A stretch of DNA of 37,313 nucleotides from Dictyobacter arantiisoli. GTDB taxonomy: Bacteria > Chloroflexota > Ktedonobacteria > Ktedonobacterales > Ktedonobacteraceae. This document shows positions 16,568 through 25,327 of the stretch, in pieces. Made by a program: the position numbers and the translations under genes. How positions within the stretch are numbered: the first letter of the stretch is position 1; every line of letters starts with the position of its first letter. The notes beneath the pieces are model-generated. The model was not told the origin of the DNA, made no database searches, and worked only from the letters and a program-made list of their open reading frames with translations. The DNA is taken from the NCBI RefSeq assembly GCF_008326305.1, contig NZ_BIXY01000072.1:1-37313 (forward strand), read 5' to 3'.

Positions 16568-17413
16568 TTGAACACGGTGGTTCGCCTTGACCGTGAGTTC
16601 AAAGGAAAATCGTTGGATTTAGAATTTGATTTTGAAAAGCGATATCGTCTTGTTCGTGAAATTATAGAGACACTGGTTCTGACGGTTTTGATGTTTCTCG
16701 TGATCCGTCTTGCAGTCCAAAATTTTAACATTGATGGCATGAGCATGGAGCCCAGTTTACATAATCAGGAACTGGTGATTGTAGACAAATGGTCCTATAT
16801 TTTTCATACGCCAGCGCGAGGGGATGTCATCGTCTTTGTTGCGCCACCCAATCCTGCACAGGACTATATCAAGCGTGTGATTGGTTTGCCGGGAGATGTG
16901 ATTACGATCCAGAATACGCAGGTGATGGTGAATGGTAAAATGCTCTCTGAGGCGTATGTAGATCCCATGCGTCAGGGAAATCCTTATCAGCCAATCACCA
17001 ATATGCGTATTCCCCAGGGGGCCTACTTTGTGCTTGGTGATAATCGCGGTGGCAGCTCGGATTCGCGTGACTGGGGGTGCGTGCCCAATCAGAACATTAT
17101 TGGACGGGCAGCTGTCGTCTACTGGCCATTAGGGAAGGATAACAATGGTTTTCTGCCAGGCGTTTCCTCTACCTATACTGGGATCGCAAAAACTCCCACC
17201 ATCCCCAGTACCAGTGTCTGTATGATCCGCCATACCCAACCTGCTACCGCCGGGAGTGGGGCTGGAACGGCGTCTGCAGTGCCTACTGATAATCATTCCA
17301 GTGCGCTCAGCACAGCATCTATGCTGCTCCTGCCCTGTGCCGCCGTGGGATGTAGCCGTCGGAAACGTCGCTCAAAACCAGCATCTAACATGATAAAGAA
17401 ACAGACAGAATAA
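16568..17413 (+). CDS. lepB: Type I signal peptidase (second of a tandem pair)
   Basis: The 281-residue paralogue of the preceding gene has the same arrangement: a short cytoplasmic N-terminus, a transmembrane helix (about 34-51), catalytic Ser in DGMSMEPSLH (S59), Lys in YIKRVIGLPGD (K102) and the GDNRGGSSDSRDWG motif. The core of the two proteins is clearly related, from the RLVREIIET / RLIREIIET helix onward. Their C-terminal tails differ: here a Ser/Thr/Ala-rich stretch, a short hydrophobic piece and a basic end (SRRKRRSKPAS). TTG 16568 is the first start in frame; GTG 16577 is also possible, and neither has a strong ribosome site. Two tandem signal peptidases suggest different substrate sets or dosage, which the sequence alone cannot show. 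Confidence 0.9.
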   Translation: MNTVVRLDREFKGKSLDLEFDFEKRYRLVREIIETLVLTVLMFLVIRLAVQNFNIDGMSMEPSLHNQELVIVDKWSYIFHTPARGDVIVFVAPPNPAQDYIKRVIGLPGDVITIQNTQVMVNGKMLSEAYVDPMRQGNPYQPITNMRIPQGAYFVLGDNRGGSSDSRDWGCVPNQNIIGRAAVVYWPLGKDNNGFLPGVSSTYTGIAKTPTIPSTSVCMIRHTQPATAGSGAGTASAVPTDNHSSALSTASMLLLPCAAVGCSRRKRRSKPASNMIKKQTE

Positions 17414-17432
17414 TCCTGGTATCCCATAAGAA

Positions 17433-17488
17433 CTGGCAACAAAAAGAGAGGGGCTCCAATAAGCGAGCCCCTCTCTTTTTGTCGCCAG
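17433..17488. terminator. Bidirectional terminator between convergent genes
   Basis: Arms 17433-17455 and 17466-17488 form a 23-position stem with one mismatch. The inner part is ACAAAAAGAGAGGGGCT paired with AGCCCCTCTCTTTTTGT, giving a U-run on either transcript. It separates the signal peptidase pair from the - strand gene ending at 17496. Confidence 0.8.
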
Positions 17489-17495
17489 CTCAGGA

Positions 17496-18524
17496 TCATC
17501 CCAGGGTGAGACTCAATTGCTGGTTTTTGAGTTGCACACCACGAATGGTTTTGCCCAGTTTGTTCTGGGCATCACTAAAATGCTTATTAAGCAAGGTTGT
17601 CATCTCATCCGGCGACATAATCAGACCCAGCACTCCTTCGACATTGACATTCTTTGCCACAAGGCGCTCATTGCTGTTCAGTGCGGGCGTAATGTCAATC
17701 GCGCTGGCATAGCCATAGAGGGTGAATGAGAGTCGAATCCTCTGGCTGGTAATAGTGGTATCTGGATTTTGTACGGGATTCGAGGGTGCCAGGTTCCCGA
17801 CGATCAGGTTGTTGATCGTATTTTCGCTAATCGGTACCGTCGCGCCAGCTGGTAACAGGTCGATGAGTTGGGTTGGTAACTGATTAACCACGGAACCCAG
17901 TGCTCGATCTAATTGTGTTTCGGCCATGTTATGGGCGTATGGGCGGATGATAAAGATCCAGGCTCCGCCAAGAATGAGCAGTAATATTATAAGTACTGAG
18001 AGGCAGCCTATGAAACAGCCACCTCTACTCCGTTTGCGGCGTCCTGAGTTTGTCCGATCTGATGCTGCATTGATAACGGCTGGAAGCATTTGGGACCCTT
18101 TCGTCGTTCTATTTAACTTATAATAGAGTAACGGCTCAGACTGCTGCAATGGTGACAGCATTCCTGCATGATATGGTTCTACATCCTCTATTCCTTCCAC
18201 GAGCTCTGGATGGGCGATTGTTTCCAGAGGTACAGGCTGTGTTGGCAACAACTCCGGCGTAATCTGCGCCGAGTCGGTCTCCGCTATCTGCTCTGTTCGT
18301 GGAGAAAGTACACTGGCATAGGTATGGAGAGGATTGATCTCTGTAAGCGTGGCTGACTGGTCAGCAAGAGGCGAATGTAGTGATAGGGTTGATTCATCTG
18401 CTGAAGCGGTCAGTGCTGGCTCTGGCTGCTCCTGTACTTCTACTGGCATCCTCACAGATGTGCCACAGTGTGCACAAAAGCGTGCCTGTGGAGTGAGAGA
18501 AGCATGGCAATACTTACAATTCAT
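17496..18524 (-). CDS. Zinc-ribbon single-pass membrane protein of unknown function
   Basis: A 342-residue protein. An N-terminal zinc ribbon has C3, C6, C17 and C20 (NCKYC ... FCAHC). A long hydrophilic, Pro/Ser/Glu-rich cytoplasmic linker (about 25-160) follows, then a basic stop (GRRKRSRGG) before one transmembrane helix at 170-193. An outside domain of about 145 residues ends the protein. That domain (ISENTINNLI ... SQRIRLSFTLYGYASAIDI ... VNVEGVLGL) has the alternating beta pattern of lipid-binding-like DUF2993/LmeA proteins, but I cannot confirm the family. The zinc-ribbon plus single helix plan recalls the 900-residue receptor at 9177-11879. A promoter lies at 18583-18611. Confidence 0.8.
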   Translation of the reverse strand: MNCKYCHASLTPQARFCAHCGTSVRMPVEVQEQPEPALTASADESTLSLHSPLADQSATLTEINPLHTYASVLSPRTEQIAETDSAQITPELLPTQPVPLETIAHPELVEGIEDVEPYHAGMLSPLQQSEPLLYYKLNRTTKGSQMLPAVINAASDRTNSGRRKRSRGGCFIGCLSVLIILLLILGGAWIFIIRPYAHNMAETQLDRALGSVVNQLPTQLIDLLPAGATVPISENTINNLIVGNLAPSNPVQNPDTTITSQRIRLSFTLYGYASAIDITPALNSNERLVAKNVNVEGVLGLIMSPDEMTTLLNKHFSDAQNKLGKTIRGVQLKNQQLSLTLG

Positions 18525-18582
18525 GGATCAAACATCGCTCCATCATTCGTTTTTTTCTACCAATGCTATTCTTTTCATATTT

Positions 18583-18611
18583 ATTATATGCCCATTTGTT
18601 AACATTGTCTA
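18583..18611 (-). promoter_or_regulatory. Promoter for the zinc-ribbon membrane protein gene
   Basis: On the - strand TAGACA (18611-18606), a 17 bp spacer and a perfect TATAAT (18588-18583), 58 bases before the start codon. Confidence 0.5.
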
Positions 18612-18726
18612 TGGATAACTAGATTGATAGATAAAAGATTCATTGAATACAATAGAAAATTTCTCTATTGCTATAAAGTATACTATGTCACTATGCGCTG
18701 GTTACTATTGCTCTGAATTATGCGTG

Positions 18727-19206
18727 TTACCATTCCCGTTTGAGAATTTCGTCCATAGTAGTGATGATTTGCGCTTTGCGGGCTGGATCTTGTTCCAGCG
18801 CCTGTTTGACCTCCTGGATCAATTGAGCCTCTTGTTCCGCTGGTACGTCATAACCATACATCTGATGGATAGCGGTAGCGGCAGTGCGGCGTAGCTTCTC
18901 GTCATCGCTTAATTGTGGCGGTGGTACACGCTTGGCGCTACGCTGGTCAACGACTCCCGGAGGGCTGGCGCCTTTCAATGGGGTCAGCCCATTGGCGGCG
19001 AATGGGATATCACTCTCGATCAAATGGGCGGAATAGGTGGTTGCGCGCTCGATATGGACGACGGCTGTCTGGGCTGTTGGATCTAATGAGACAATCCTTC
19101 CTTCCAGGTAGATCACTTCGGGTGCACCCCAGAAGACATGTTCTCCCACGTGCAAAATCATGGTTATTGCTACTCCAATCTGTGTTGCTCGTTGTACATG
19201 CGCCAT
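18727..19206 (-). CDS. Conserved-looking hypothetical protein
   Basis: A 159-residue protein I do not recognise. The N-terminal half (about 1-75) is rich in predicted beta strands (IGVAITMILHVGEHVFWG, YLEGRIVSLD, TAVVHIERAT). A Pro-rich spacer follows (about 78-97). The C-terminal part is helical and charged (QEAQLIQEVKQALEQDP, TMDEILKREW). There is no signal peptide or transmembrane segment. I chose the start at 19206 because GGAGAGGACAA lies directly before ATG on the - strand; a 15-residue upstream extension has no ribosome site. It is read in the same direction as the zinc-ribbon gene but is separated from it by 202 bases that contain that gene's promoter, so it is probably a separate unit. 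Confidence 0.75.
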   Translation of the reverse strand: MAHVQRATQIGVAITMILHVGEHVFWGAPEVIYLEGRIVSLDPTAQTAVVHIERATTYSAHLIESDIPFAANGLTPLKGASPPGVVDQRSAKRVPPPQLSDDEKLRRTAATAIHQMYGYDVPAEQEAQLIQEVKQALEQDPARKAQIITTMDEILKREW

Positions 19207-19747
19207 TTGTCCTCTCCTAAGGTATACGCAGTAGCGTAAAGATAGTTCCATCTACCTGCAAGGATGGCTTGCCGCTAAATATTTTTTTGTATTTGAAGGG
19301 TATGGGCTTTTGTTGGTTGGGAAAATTGAAGCCTACGAGCAAGATTTTTTGGTGGAAAAACCAGCATTCTGGGTGCTCAGGGACGCATGGAATATTGGGT
19401 GGATTGTGTGCTATACTGTGTTAGTTGGGGTTTATGCCAGACCCAGTGGGCTACGATTCTCTATCCCGATGTGTCGCTCTTTTATGAAGCCAGTGTACTG
19501 AGCACTGTATCCGGGCCCTGTATTAAGCGTTGCCTCCATACAGCCCATATAATCTTCTCTCTGACTTATTTACTCATTTTTTTATCATTGCCTTCACGAA
19601 AAGTTGAATGGCAATTCTCCATGTAGCGAGCACTGTTGACCGCATCTGACATGTTGTGTGGCGTGTCGAGATGCTTTTTGATAATTGTGTAGATGAGATG
19701 CGCCTTGCGCTGGCGCTGAGATGTGTAAAGGACTCAAAACTAAGACT
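19207..19747. other. 541 bp divergent intergenic region before mutS2
   Basis: It must contain the promoters of the - strand gene starting at 19206 and of mutS2. A TATAAT at 19548-19553 and a TATACT at 19412-19417 read toward mutS2, but neither has a good -35. Short open frames here have no ribosome site and no protein-like composition. Confidence 0.45.
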
Positions 19748-22189
19748 ATGCACGAGAAAAGTATACAAACGCTCGAGTATCCCAAGATATTAGAGAAGGT
19801 GGCCCGTGAGGCATCGTTCTCTGTCAGTAAGGATTTAGTGCTGGCGCTCAAGCCTACCTCTGATATCGATGAAGCCAGAAAAAGATTGGCCTATACTTCG
19901 GAAGCTTCAGCCCTGATTGACCTGAACTCTGATATTAGCGTGCAAGGTGCCCATGAGATTCGCCCTCTCTTAACTCGTGCTGCTCGCGATGGTGTCCTGA
20001 TACCGACAGATCTGGTACAGGTTCTTTCCACAACACGCAGTGCCATCCATGTGGCGCGTGCATTGGAGAAGCTGAATTCGGACACCTTTCCCCTGCTCTA
20101 TGTCCTGGGGGCGGATATCCCACAGCGCCCACAGATTGCACGCCGTATTGAAGAGACCGTGAATGAGGATGGCGAGATTCTGGATACCGCCAGCCCGACT
20201 CTGCGTAAGGTACGCTTTGATATTCAGAGCGCGAACCAGCGTTTGCAGGAGCGTTTGCGTACCCTTGTGCGCGAGTTCGGTCCCGCGCTCCAGGAAGCGA
20301 TTATTACGACGCGCAACGATCGCTTCGTTGTACCTGTGAGGTCCGATGCGCGTGGGCAGGTACGCGGTATTGTCCATGATCAGTCATCCAGTGGTGCGAC
20401 GCTCTTTGTGGAACCTATCGTCATCGTGGAGATGAATAATCGCCTGCGTGAGTTGCAGGTAGAGGAGCGCCAGGAGATCGAACGCATCCTGCGGGTGCTT
20501 TCAGCGGAGATCGGCAAAGAAGCGGAGTCACTGACCGTAGCCGTGGAATTGCTGGCCGAGTTTGATTTTCACCTCGCCAAAGCGCGCTATGGCCGGATGA
20601 CTCGTAGTTCAGTTCCCAGACTCAACGAGCAAGGTATCATTAATCTGCGGAATGCACGTCATCCCTTACTCACTGGCAAGGTGGTTCCGACAAATTTCCA
20701 TATTGGTCGCGATTTCAGCATGGTCATCATCACCGGACCAAATACCGGTGGTAAAACGGTGGCGCTGAAGACCGTTGGATTGCTGACTCTGATGGCGCAG
20801 GCCGGTTTACATATTCTCGCCGATTATGATTCCGAAATCTCCATCTTCCAGAATGTCTTTGCGGACATCGGGGATGAGCAGAGCATCGAGCAGAATCTCA
20901 GTACCTTTTCATCCCATCTCAGTCGCATCATTGAGATTTTGAAGACAATTGAAGAGGGCCGTAAGCGAAATCGACCCGATTTGCGGGGAAAATTGGGCGA
21001 GGAGATTGTACAGAGGCAGACCAGGCCGACCAATGTGCTGGTCCTCTTTGACGAATTGGGCGCGGGTACTGATCCCAGTGAAGGATCAGCGCTAGCACGT
21101 GGTATCCTGACGTTCTTGCTGGATCGCCATGTGACAACGGTGGCGACAACCCATTATACCGAGCTTAAAGCCTTTGCACATGAGCAGAAGGATGTCGTGA
21201 ACGCCTCGGTTGAGTTTGATGTTGAGACGCTCTCCCCGACCTATAAGCTCAGCATCGGTCTACCAGGCCGTAGTAACGCCCTGGCGATTGCGCAGCGGTT
21301 AGGGTTAGACCAACGCATCATCAGGGGTGCCAGGCGCTTCCTGGGCAGCGCTGGCGTACGTATGGAGAATCTGTTAGAGGATCTCCAGAGCGAACGCAAA
21401 GTGGCCGAGGATGAGCGTTTCAATGCGAATATGGAGCGTGTCGAGGCTGAATATCAGCGCAAGCAGTTAGAGACCGAGCGCCATGATCTTGAGCAGGAGC
21501 GGATTCGGATCTTAAACGAGGCTCGTGCCCAGGCGCGCCGTGAACTGGATACTGTCCTGATCGAGCTTGCTAAAGTACGTACCGAGGTCCAGCGTGGTCA
21601 TGTGTCACGTGAACAACTCTCCAACGTACGCCAGCGGGCGCGGGATCTGGAGGAGAAGGTGGTTCCTGTCCCTGAGCCACGCCGCAAACATGTCGTAGAG
21701 CCATCAGACAAGCTTGATGGACCCTTGCAGATTGGGGATACGGTGCGCGTGCTGAGTTTTGGACAAAATGCCGATCTGGTTGGCTTATCCGCTGATCGTA
21801 GTGAGGCTGAGGTGCAGATGGGGGCCTTGCGGCTGCGCGTGAATGTTGACAATATTGAGCGTATCAGCAAGCGCAAGGCCAGTTCTGATGAGAAACAGTA
21901 TGTGCGAGCACAGATCACAACTGATATCGAGGAACGCCCACCGGTTGATTTACAACTGGATATCCGTGGCTGGCGCGTCGAAGATGCGTTAGAGGAACTG
22001 GATACCTATTTGAATGATGCTGTCCTTCATGGTATGGGTTCCGTGCGTATCGTGCATGGCAAAGGGACCGGAGCCTTGCGCCAGGCGGTTCGTGAAACCC
22101 TGACACGTCATCCGCTGGCGAAATCATTCGTCACCGCTCCACCCCAGGAAGGCGGCGATGGCGCAACCATCGTCAAACTGCTGGCTTAA
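19748..22189 (+). CDS. mutS2: Endonuclease MutS2
   Basis: An 813-residue MutS2. The start matches the family's usual N-terminus (MHEKSIQTLEYPKIL). The core and clamp segments (LDTASPTLRKVR, RFVVPVRSDARGQVRGIVHDQSSSGATLFVEP) are followed by the ATPase with Walker A GPNTGGKT at 330-337, Walker B VLFDELGAGTDPSEG and TTHYTELKAFA. A coiled-coil arm comes next, then a C-terminal Smr nuclease domain with LDIRGWRVEDAL and the HGKGTGALR motif. MutS2 limits recombination and, in Bacillus, also acts on collided ribosomes. ATG 19721, nine codons upstream, is also possible. No mutS/mutL genes are present in the window. A hairpin terminator follows. Confidence 0.96.
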   Translation: MHEKSIQTLEYPKILEKVAREASFSVSKDLVLALKPTSDIDEARKRLAYTSEASALIDLNSDISVQGAHEIRPLLTRAARDGVLIPTDLVQVLSTTRSAIHVARALEKLNSDTFPLLYVLGADIPQRPQIARRIEETVNEDGEILDTASPTLRKVRFDIQSANQRLQERLRTLVREFGPALQEAIITTRNDRFVVPVRSDARGQVRGIVHDQSSSGATLFVEPIVIVEMNNRLRELQVEERQEIERILRVLSAEIGKEAESLTVAVELLAEFDFHLAKARYGRMTRSSVPRLNEQGIINLRNARHPLLTGKVVPTNFHIGRDFSMVIITGPNTGGKTVALKTVGLLTLMAQAGLHILADYDSEISIFQNVFADIGDEQSIEQNLSTFSSHLSRIIEILKTIEEGRKRNRPDLRGKLGEEIVQRQTRPTNVLVLFDELGAGTDPSEGSALARGILTFLLDRHVTTVATTHYTELKAFAHEQKDVVNASVEFDVETLSPTYKLSIGLPGRSNALAIAQRLGLDQRIIRGARRFLGSAGVRMENLLEDLQSERKVAEDERFNANMERVEAEYQRKQLETERHDLEQERIRILNEARAQARRELDTVLIELAKVRTEVQRGHVSREQLSNVRQRARDLEEKVVPVPEPRRKHVVEPSDKLDGPLQIGDTVRVLSFGQNADLVGLSADRSEAEVQMGALRLRVNVDNIERISKRKASSDEKQYVRAQITTDIEERPPVDLQLDIRGWRVEDALEELDTYLNDAVLHGMGSVRIVHGKGTGALRQAVRETLTRHPLAKSFVTAPPQEGGDGATIVKLLA

Positions 22190-22218
22190 GCATAACAGTA
22201 TCGTCCATAGAGAATCAA

Positions 22219-22263
22219 ACAAAAGCGCTTCCCTTCATTGATATAGGGAAGCTCTTTTGTTTT
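22219..22263 (+). terminator. Rho-independent terminator after mutS2
   Basis: ACAAAAGCGCTTCCCT at 22219-22234 pairs with AGGGAAGCTCTTTTGT at 22245-22260 with one mismatch, followed by TTT. This is a canonical A-rich/U-rich hairpin 30 bases after the mutS2 stop. Confidence 0.75.
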
Positions 22264-22482
22264 GCCTTCTTTTTTTATTGGATGGGTTATGAAGATACCA
22301 GCAGTACTTTTACTCGTTTTTTGGGAGAAAAACCGTCGGGCCATGGTCATATGGTACTGTCTACAATCCCATTATTTGACCGTGTGGGCTTATTTAGCTA
22401 AGCTCTCTATGAGTGTGTAACAAGTTGCCTGGTTTCATTGCCATGACGCACTGAATAAATCGAAGGTGGTTAGCGTAGAGAT

Positions 22483-23568
22483 ATGTCTCAATTTCGACCG
22501 TTGCGAGCAGTAAATAATCATTCAACAGGAGATCGTCGAGCTTCTACTCCTGTGGTAATTTCTGCGACCGCTACACATGTCACGCACACCGTACAAGAAG
22601 AACCAGAAACAGCCCCATTGCCGGTTGCCTCGCGGATGACCCGGGGGATATCTGAGACGAGTGGGAATTCGTTGCATGCAAATGCCAGTGCCACTCCCTG
22701 GCCGTCAACCGTGTCGCAGCCTGGTATGATGCCGGCTCATCAACGATATTTACCCGCTCCCGTGAGCAGTGCAGGGACGCAGACATGGATATCTCATCAA
22801 CGCTCGCTATCCATCTCGCTTCCTTTACACAATCTTTCTGAGTCGGCTGAGCCGGGGCGTGCGCTGGTCGTGCGTTCAGAGCGCTCTCAGCTGGTGATTG
22901 CGGGAACAAGAAAACATGTGCGCGACACAGACGCGATAGAATTTCGTGAGAAGCATTTACATGCCCATGTACGGCATGGACTCATACTATTGGCAACCAT
23001 GGGTGTGTTCCTGTTGATGATGTTCACCCTGACGCCAATCGATCAACAGAATGAATCGGGATTATTGGGCCTTTTTCAGGTACAGAAAGTGCCAACCAAT
23101 ACTTTGACTGTCTATCCACAGTATGCTGGCTCAGGATCGACCGGTTCTGTAGCGGGCATCAATGATCCTACTCCCGGGACGAGGGATTACTATGTCGGGT
23201 TGGCCCGTACTGATGCCTTGAAATATGGGATTAGCCCGGATCTTTATGTGCGGCAAATTCAGCAAGAGAGTCACTTTGATCCTAACGCTGTTTCGAGCGT
23301 TGGCGCGATTGGTATCGCCCAGTTTATGCCAGCCACAGCCGCAGGCATGAACTTTGATCCATCTGATCCTGTGGCGGCGCTGGATGGTGGGGCCAGGTTC
23401 ATGAGCAGTCTCAATAATGAATTTTATGGGGATTACTCAAAGGCGTTGGCCGCTTATAACGCTGGTCCGGGCGCTGTACAGAATGCAGTCAACAATTGTG
23501 GCTCTGCCTGGTTATCATGTGTGGACCCGCAGGCGCAGGCCTATGTCTATATCATCGAAGGATGGTAG
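22483..23568 (+). CDS. Membrane-anchored lytic transglycosylase (SLT domain)
   Basis: A 361-residue protein with a single transmembrane helix at about 165-183. Before it lies a long, disordered, Ser/Thr/Pro-rich cytoplasmic region (1-160). After it comes an outside linker and an SLT/GH23 domain (about 235-361). The catalytic Glu is E262 in QQESHFDPNAVSSVGAIGIAQFMPATA's first segment, and ALAAYNAGPGAV (321-332) is the usual second motif. The domain cleaves peptidoglycan glycan strands with formation of 1,6-anhydro ends. It ends soon after YVYIIEG, so there is no additional binding domain. The large cytoplasmic tail is unusual for the family and could allow control from inside the cell. A 25 bp hairpin follows. 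Confidence 0.88.
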   Translation: MSQFRPLRAVNNHSTGDRRASTPVVISATATHVTHTVQEEPETAPLPVASRMTRGISETSGNSLHANASATPWPSTVSQPGMMPAHQRYLPAPVSSAGTQTWISHQRSLSISLPLHNLSESAEPGRALVVRSERSQLVIAGTRKHVRDTDAIEFREKHLHAHVRHGLILLATMGVFLLMMFTLTPIDQQNESGLLGLFQVQKVPTNTLTVYPQYAGSGSTGSVAGINDPTPGTRDYYVGLARTDALKYGISPDLYVRQIQQESHFDPNAVSSVGAIGIAQFMPATAAGMNFDPSDPVAALDGGARFMSSLNNEFYGDYSKALAAYNAGPGAVQNAVNNCGSAWLSCVDPQAQAYVYIIEGW

Positions 23569-23610
23569 CTGGTAGAAAAAGAGCATCACCCGCTGTCCTC
23601 TACTTTGTTC

Positions 23611-23668
23611 ACAGAAACACGAAGGGCTCCTGATCCAATGAGTGATCAGGAGCCCTTCGTGTTTCTGT
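23611..23668. terminator. Perfect 25 bp hairpin between convergent genes
   Basis: Arm 23611-23635 is the exact reverse complement of 23644-23668, with an 8-base loop. It lies between the lytic transglycosylase gene and the - strand gene ending at 23670. It is probably a two-way terminator, although no T-tract follows. Confidence 0.65.
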
Positions 23669-23669
23669 G

Positions 23670-23945
23670 TCAATCATCACTGACCAGACCTTGCTCATAG
23701 AGCCATTTTACAAAATGCATCCGATAATCTTCTGTGACGCGTTGGCGCATTTCCTCATTTTCATAGAGATGTTCGCGTAGATGGAGCAGCGCCACTGCCT
23801 CATCCCATTGAAAGCCGCTATCTAACAGATAATCCAGCATCAGTTGTTCGTTGCCTGTACCAGGAGTATAGTGTTTGGCCTCGGTTTTCCTCGTAATATG
23901 TTTGGGCTGCTCAGAAAATCTTTCAAATGGTTGCATATTTCTCAT
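23670..23945 (-). CDS. Small hypothetical protein
   Basis: A 91-residue soluble protein I do not recognise. The N-terminal third is polar (QPFERFSEQPKHITRKTEAK). The remainder is helical and acidic (LMLDYLLDSGFQWDEAVALL, REHLYENEEMRQRVTEDYRM, FVKWLYEQGLVSDD). I chose ATG 23945 because GAGGAG lies five bases upstream on the - strand; an extension of 19 residues has no such site. It is read toward the lytic transglycosylase gene and divergent from the sigma factor gene. The sequence contains no cysteine pairs, signal peptide or recognisable DNA-binding motif. Confidence 0.65.
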   Translation of the reverse strand: MRNMQPFERFSEQPKHITRKTEAKHYTPGTGNEQLMLDYLLDSGFQWDEAVALLHLREHLYENEEMRQRVTEDYRMHFVKWLYEQGLVSDD

Positions 23946-24082
23946 CCCTACTCCTCTATGTCTGCTGTTAATGAATGTGCTTGCGCTATGATAGCTATCC
24001 ACTCCCTCCTCACATCTGACGATCAGTCGTGTGGCGACATACCTTCTTCTATCGGCGTGCTTTATGCTCCCCTATACCTATC

Positions 24083-24112
24083 TTGACTGAGGACTCTTGC
24101 ATACCCTATCAA
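24083..24112 (+). promoter_or_regulatory. Candidate promoter for the sigma factor gene
   Basis: TTGACT at 24083-24088, an 18 bp spacer and TATCAA at 24107-24112, about 105 bases before the chosen start. Confidence 0.35.
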
Positions 24113-24216
24113 GGGACCTGTGCCAATATTAAGAACGCTTGCTTGGAAGCTACACTCTACACAACAGTGAGCGGGGGATGTGTGGAAATGGCTGTCTATG
24201 CAAGAAGGGATGTCGT

Positions 24217-25176
24217 ATGGGTACAGATGCACCAGTGGAAGTTGAACAACTCTGGGCCAGATATGTAGAGCATAAAACGTCTAAACTGCGCAATGAATTA
24301 ATCACACTCTATGCGCCTCTCGTGCGATTTGTAGTTGGACGACTGGGTATACCGCCAACCGGATTATTGGATGCTGAAGATCTTGTCAGCTATGGTATGA
24401 TTGGCCTAATTAATGCAATTGATCGCTTCGACCCTATGCGTGGTGTACGCTTTGAGGCTTTTGCCTCCGTACGTATTCGGGGCGCGGTGATTGATCAACT
24501 GCGATCACTTAACTGGCTACCACGATCAGCAATCTCGCGTTTACGCCAGGTTGAAGGTGCATTGGCGGTATTAGAGCAGCGCCTGGGACGACCGGCGAAG
24601 GAGGGAGAGGTTGCGGAGGAGATAGGGGTGTCGACAGAACGTTATCGTCAGATGCTACTAGAGATGAATGCTACGGTGCTCTCTCTCGATGCTCCACTTG
24701 GCTCTCTCCTTCAGGATGATGAGGTAACCTCCCTGTCCGAATTACTTGAGGATCAAAGCTCTCCCGGTCCCGTTGAGCAGGCGGAACAGCAGGAATTGAC
24801 AGATGTTTTAGGAAACGCTATTGATCATCTACCTGAGCGTGAAAAGTTATTGCTTGCCCTCTATTACCAGGAAGAGCTCACGATGAAGGAGATCAGCAAA
24901 GTCCTGAGCGTTTCAGAGTCACGTGTCTGTCAATTACATATTCAAGCTATTATGCGTTTAAGAAGTACTTTACATGCCTATCGTCTCGATGATATCCCGC
25001 CGACCAAAGTTGTGAGTGTGGGAGGAGAAGGCAAAAAAAGGATCACTGGCGGAAAGAGTAATAGTGCACGCAAGGTCAATGCCAGTCCGGCGGCTCGATC
25101 CTATGTTTCTTCGGAAACAGGAAAATCCAATGCACTTTCAGGAAATGGGTCGCGTGGTCGGCGAAAAATTTCCTGA
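24217..25176 (+). CDS. RNA polymerase sigma factor, FliA/WhiG (sigma-28) type
   Basis: A 319-residue sigma-70 family protein. Region 2 (about 27-98) includes DAEDLVSYGMIGLINAIDRFDP and VRIRGAVIDQLRSLNWLPRS, the hallmark of the FliA/WhiG/SigD group. Region 3 lies at about 105-165. Region 4 (about 204-253) has LPEREKLLLALYYQEELTMKE's leading part and the helix-turn-helix ISKVLSVSESRVCQL. A basic, Ser/Gly-rich tail of about 60 residues is an extra feature. Such factors control flagellar genes in motile bacteria and, as WhiG, spore formation in Streptomyces aerial hyphae. ATG 24217 has AAGGGA six bases upstream and fits the family start; the open frame extends 26 codons further upstream with unconvincing sequence. 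A probable FlgM-like anti-sigma gene and csrA follow. Confidence 0.92.
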   Translation: MGTDAPVEVEQLWARYVEHKTSKLRNELITLYAPLVRFVVGRLGIPPTGLLDAEDLVSYGMIGLINAIDRFDPMRGVRFEAFASVRIRGAVIDQLRSLNWLPRSAISRLRQVEGALAVLEQRLGRPAKEGEVAEEIGVSTERYRQMLLEMNATVLSLDAPLGSLLQDDEVTSLSELLEDQSSPGPVEQAEQQELTDVLGNAIDHLPEREKLLLALYYQEELTMKEISKVLSVSESRVCQLHIQAIMRLRSTLHAYRLDDIPPTKVVSVGGEGKKRITGGKSNSARKVNASPAARSYVSSETGKSNALSGNGSRGRRKIS

Positions 25177-25289
25177 CGTCTCTCTACACTTGCTTTGACG
25201 ATACCCTATCGAAGACGGATAGGGAACCGATATATGGTGTATGATGATGGAGGGAGAATTGATGAGCGGGGAACGATGGAACATCTGGC

Positions 25290-25295
25290 TATAAT
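25290..25295 (+). promoter_or_regulatory. Candidate -10 box before the FlgM-like gene
   Basis: A perfect TATAAT 33 bases before ATG 25328. No good -35 is visible; TTGATG at 25259 is too far away. Confidence 0.3.
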
Positions 25296-25327
25296 GCAAC
25301 GTGTTTTCTTATAGGGGAGTCGTTTCC

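Noticed and set aside
25226-25233. Sigma-28-like -10 (ACCGATAT) before the FlgM-like gene
   Set aside because: Six of eight positions fit GCCGATAA, but there is no TAAA element at the required distance.
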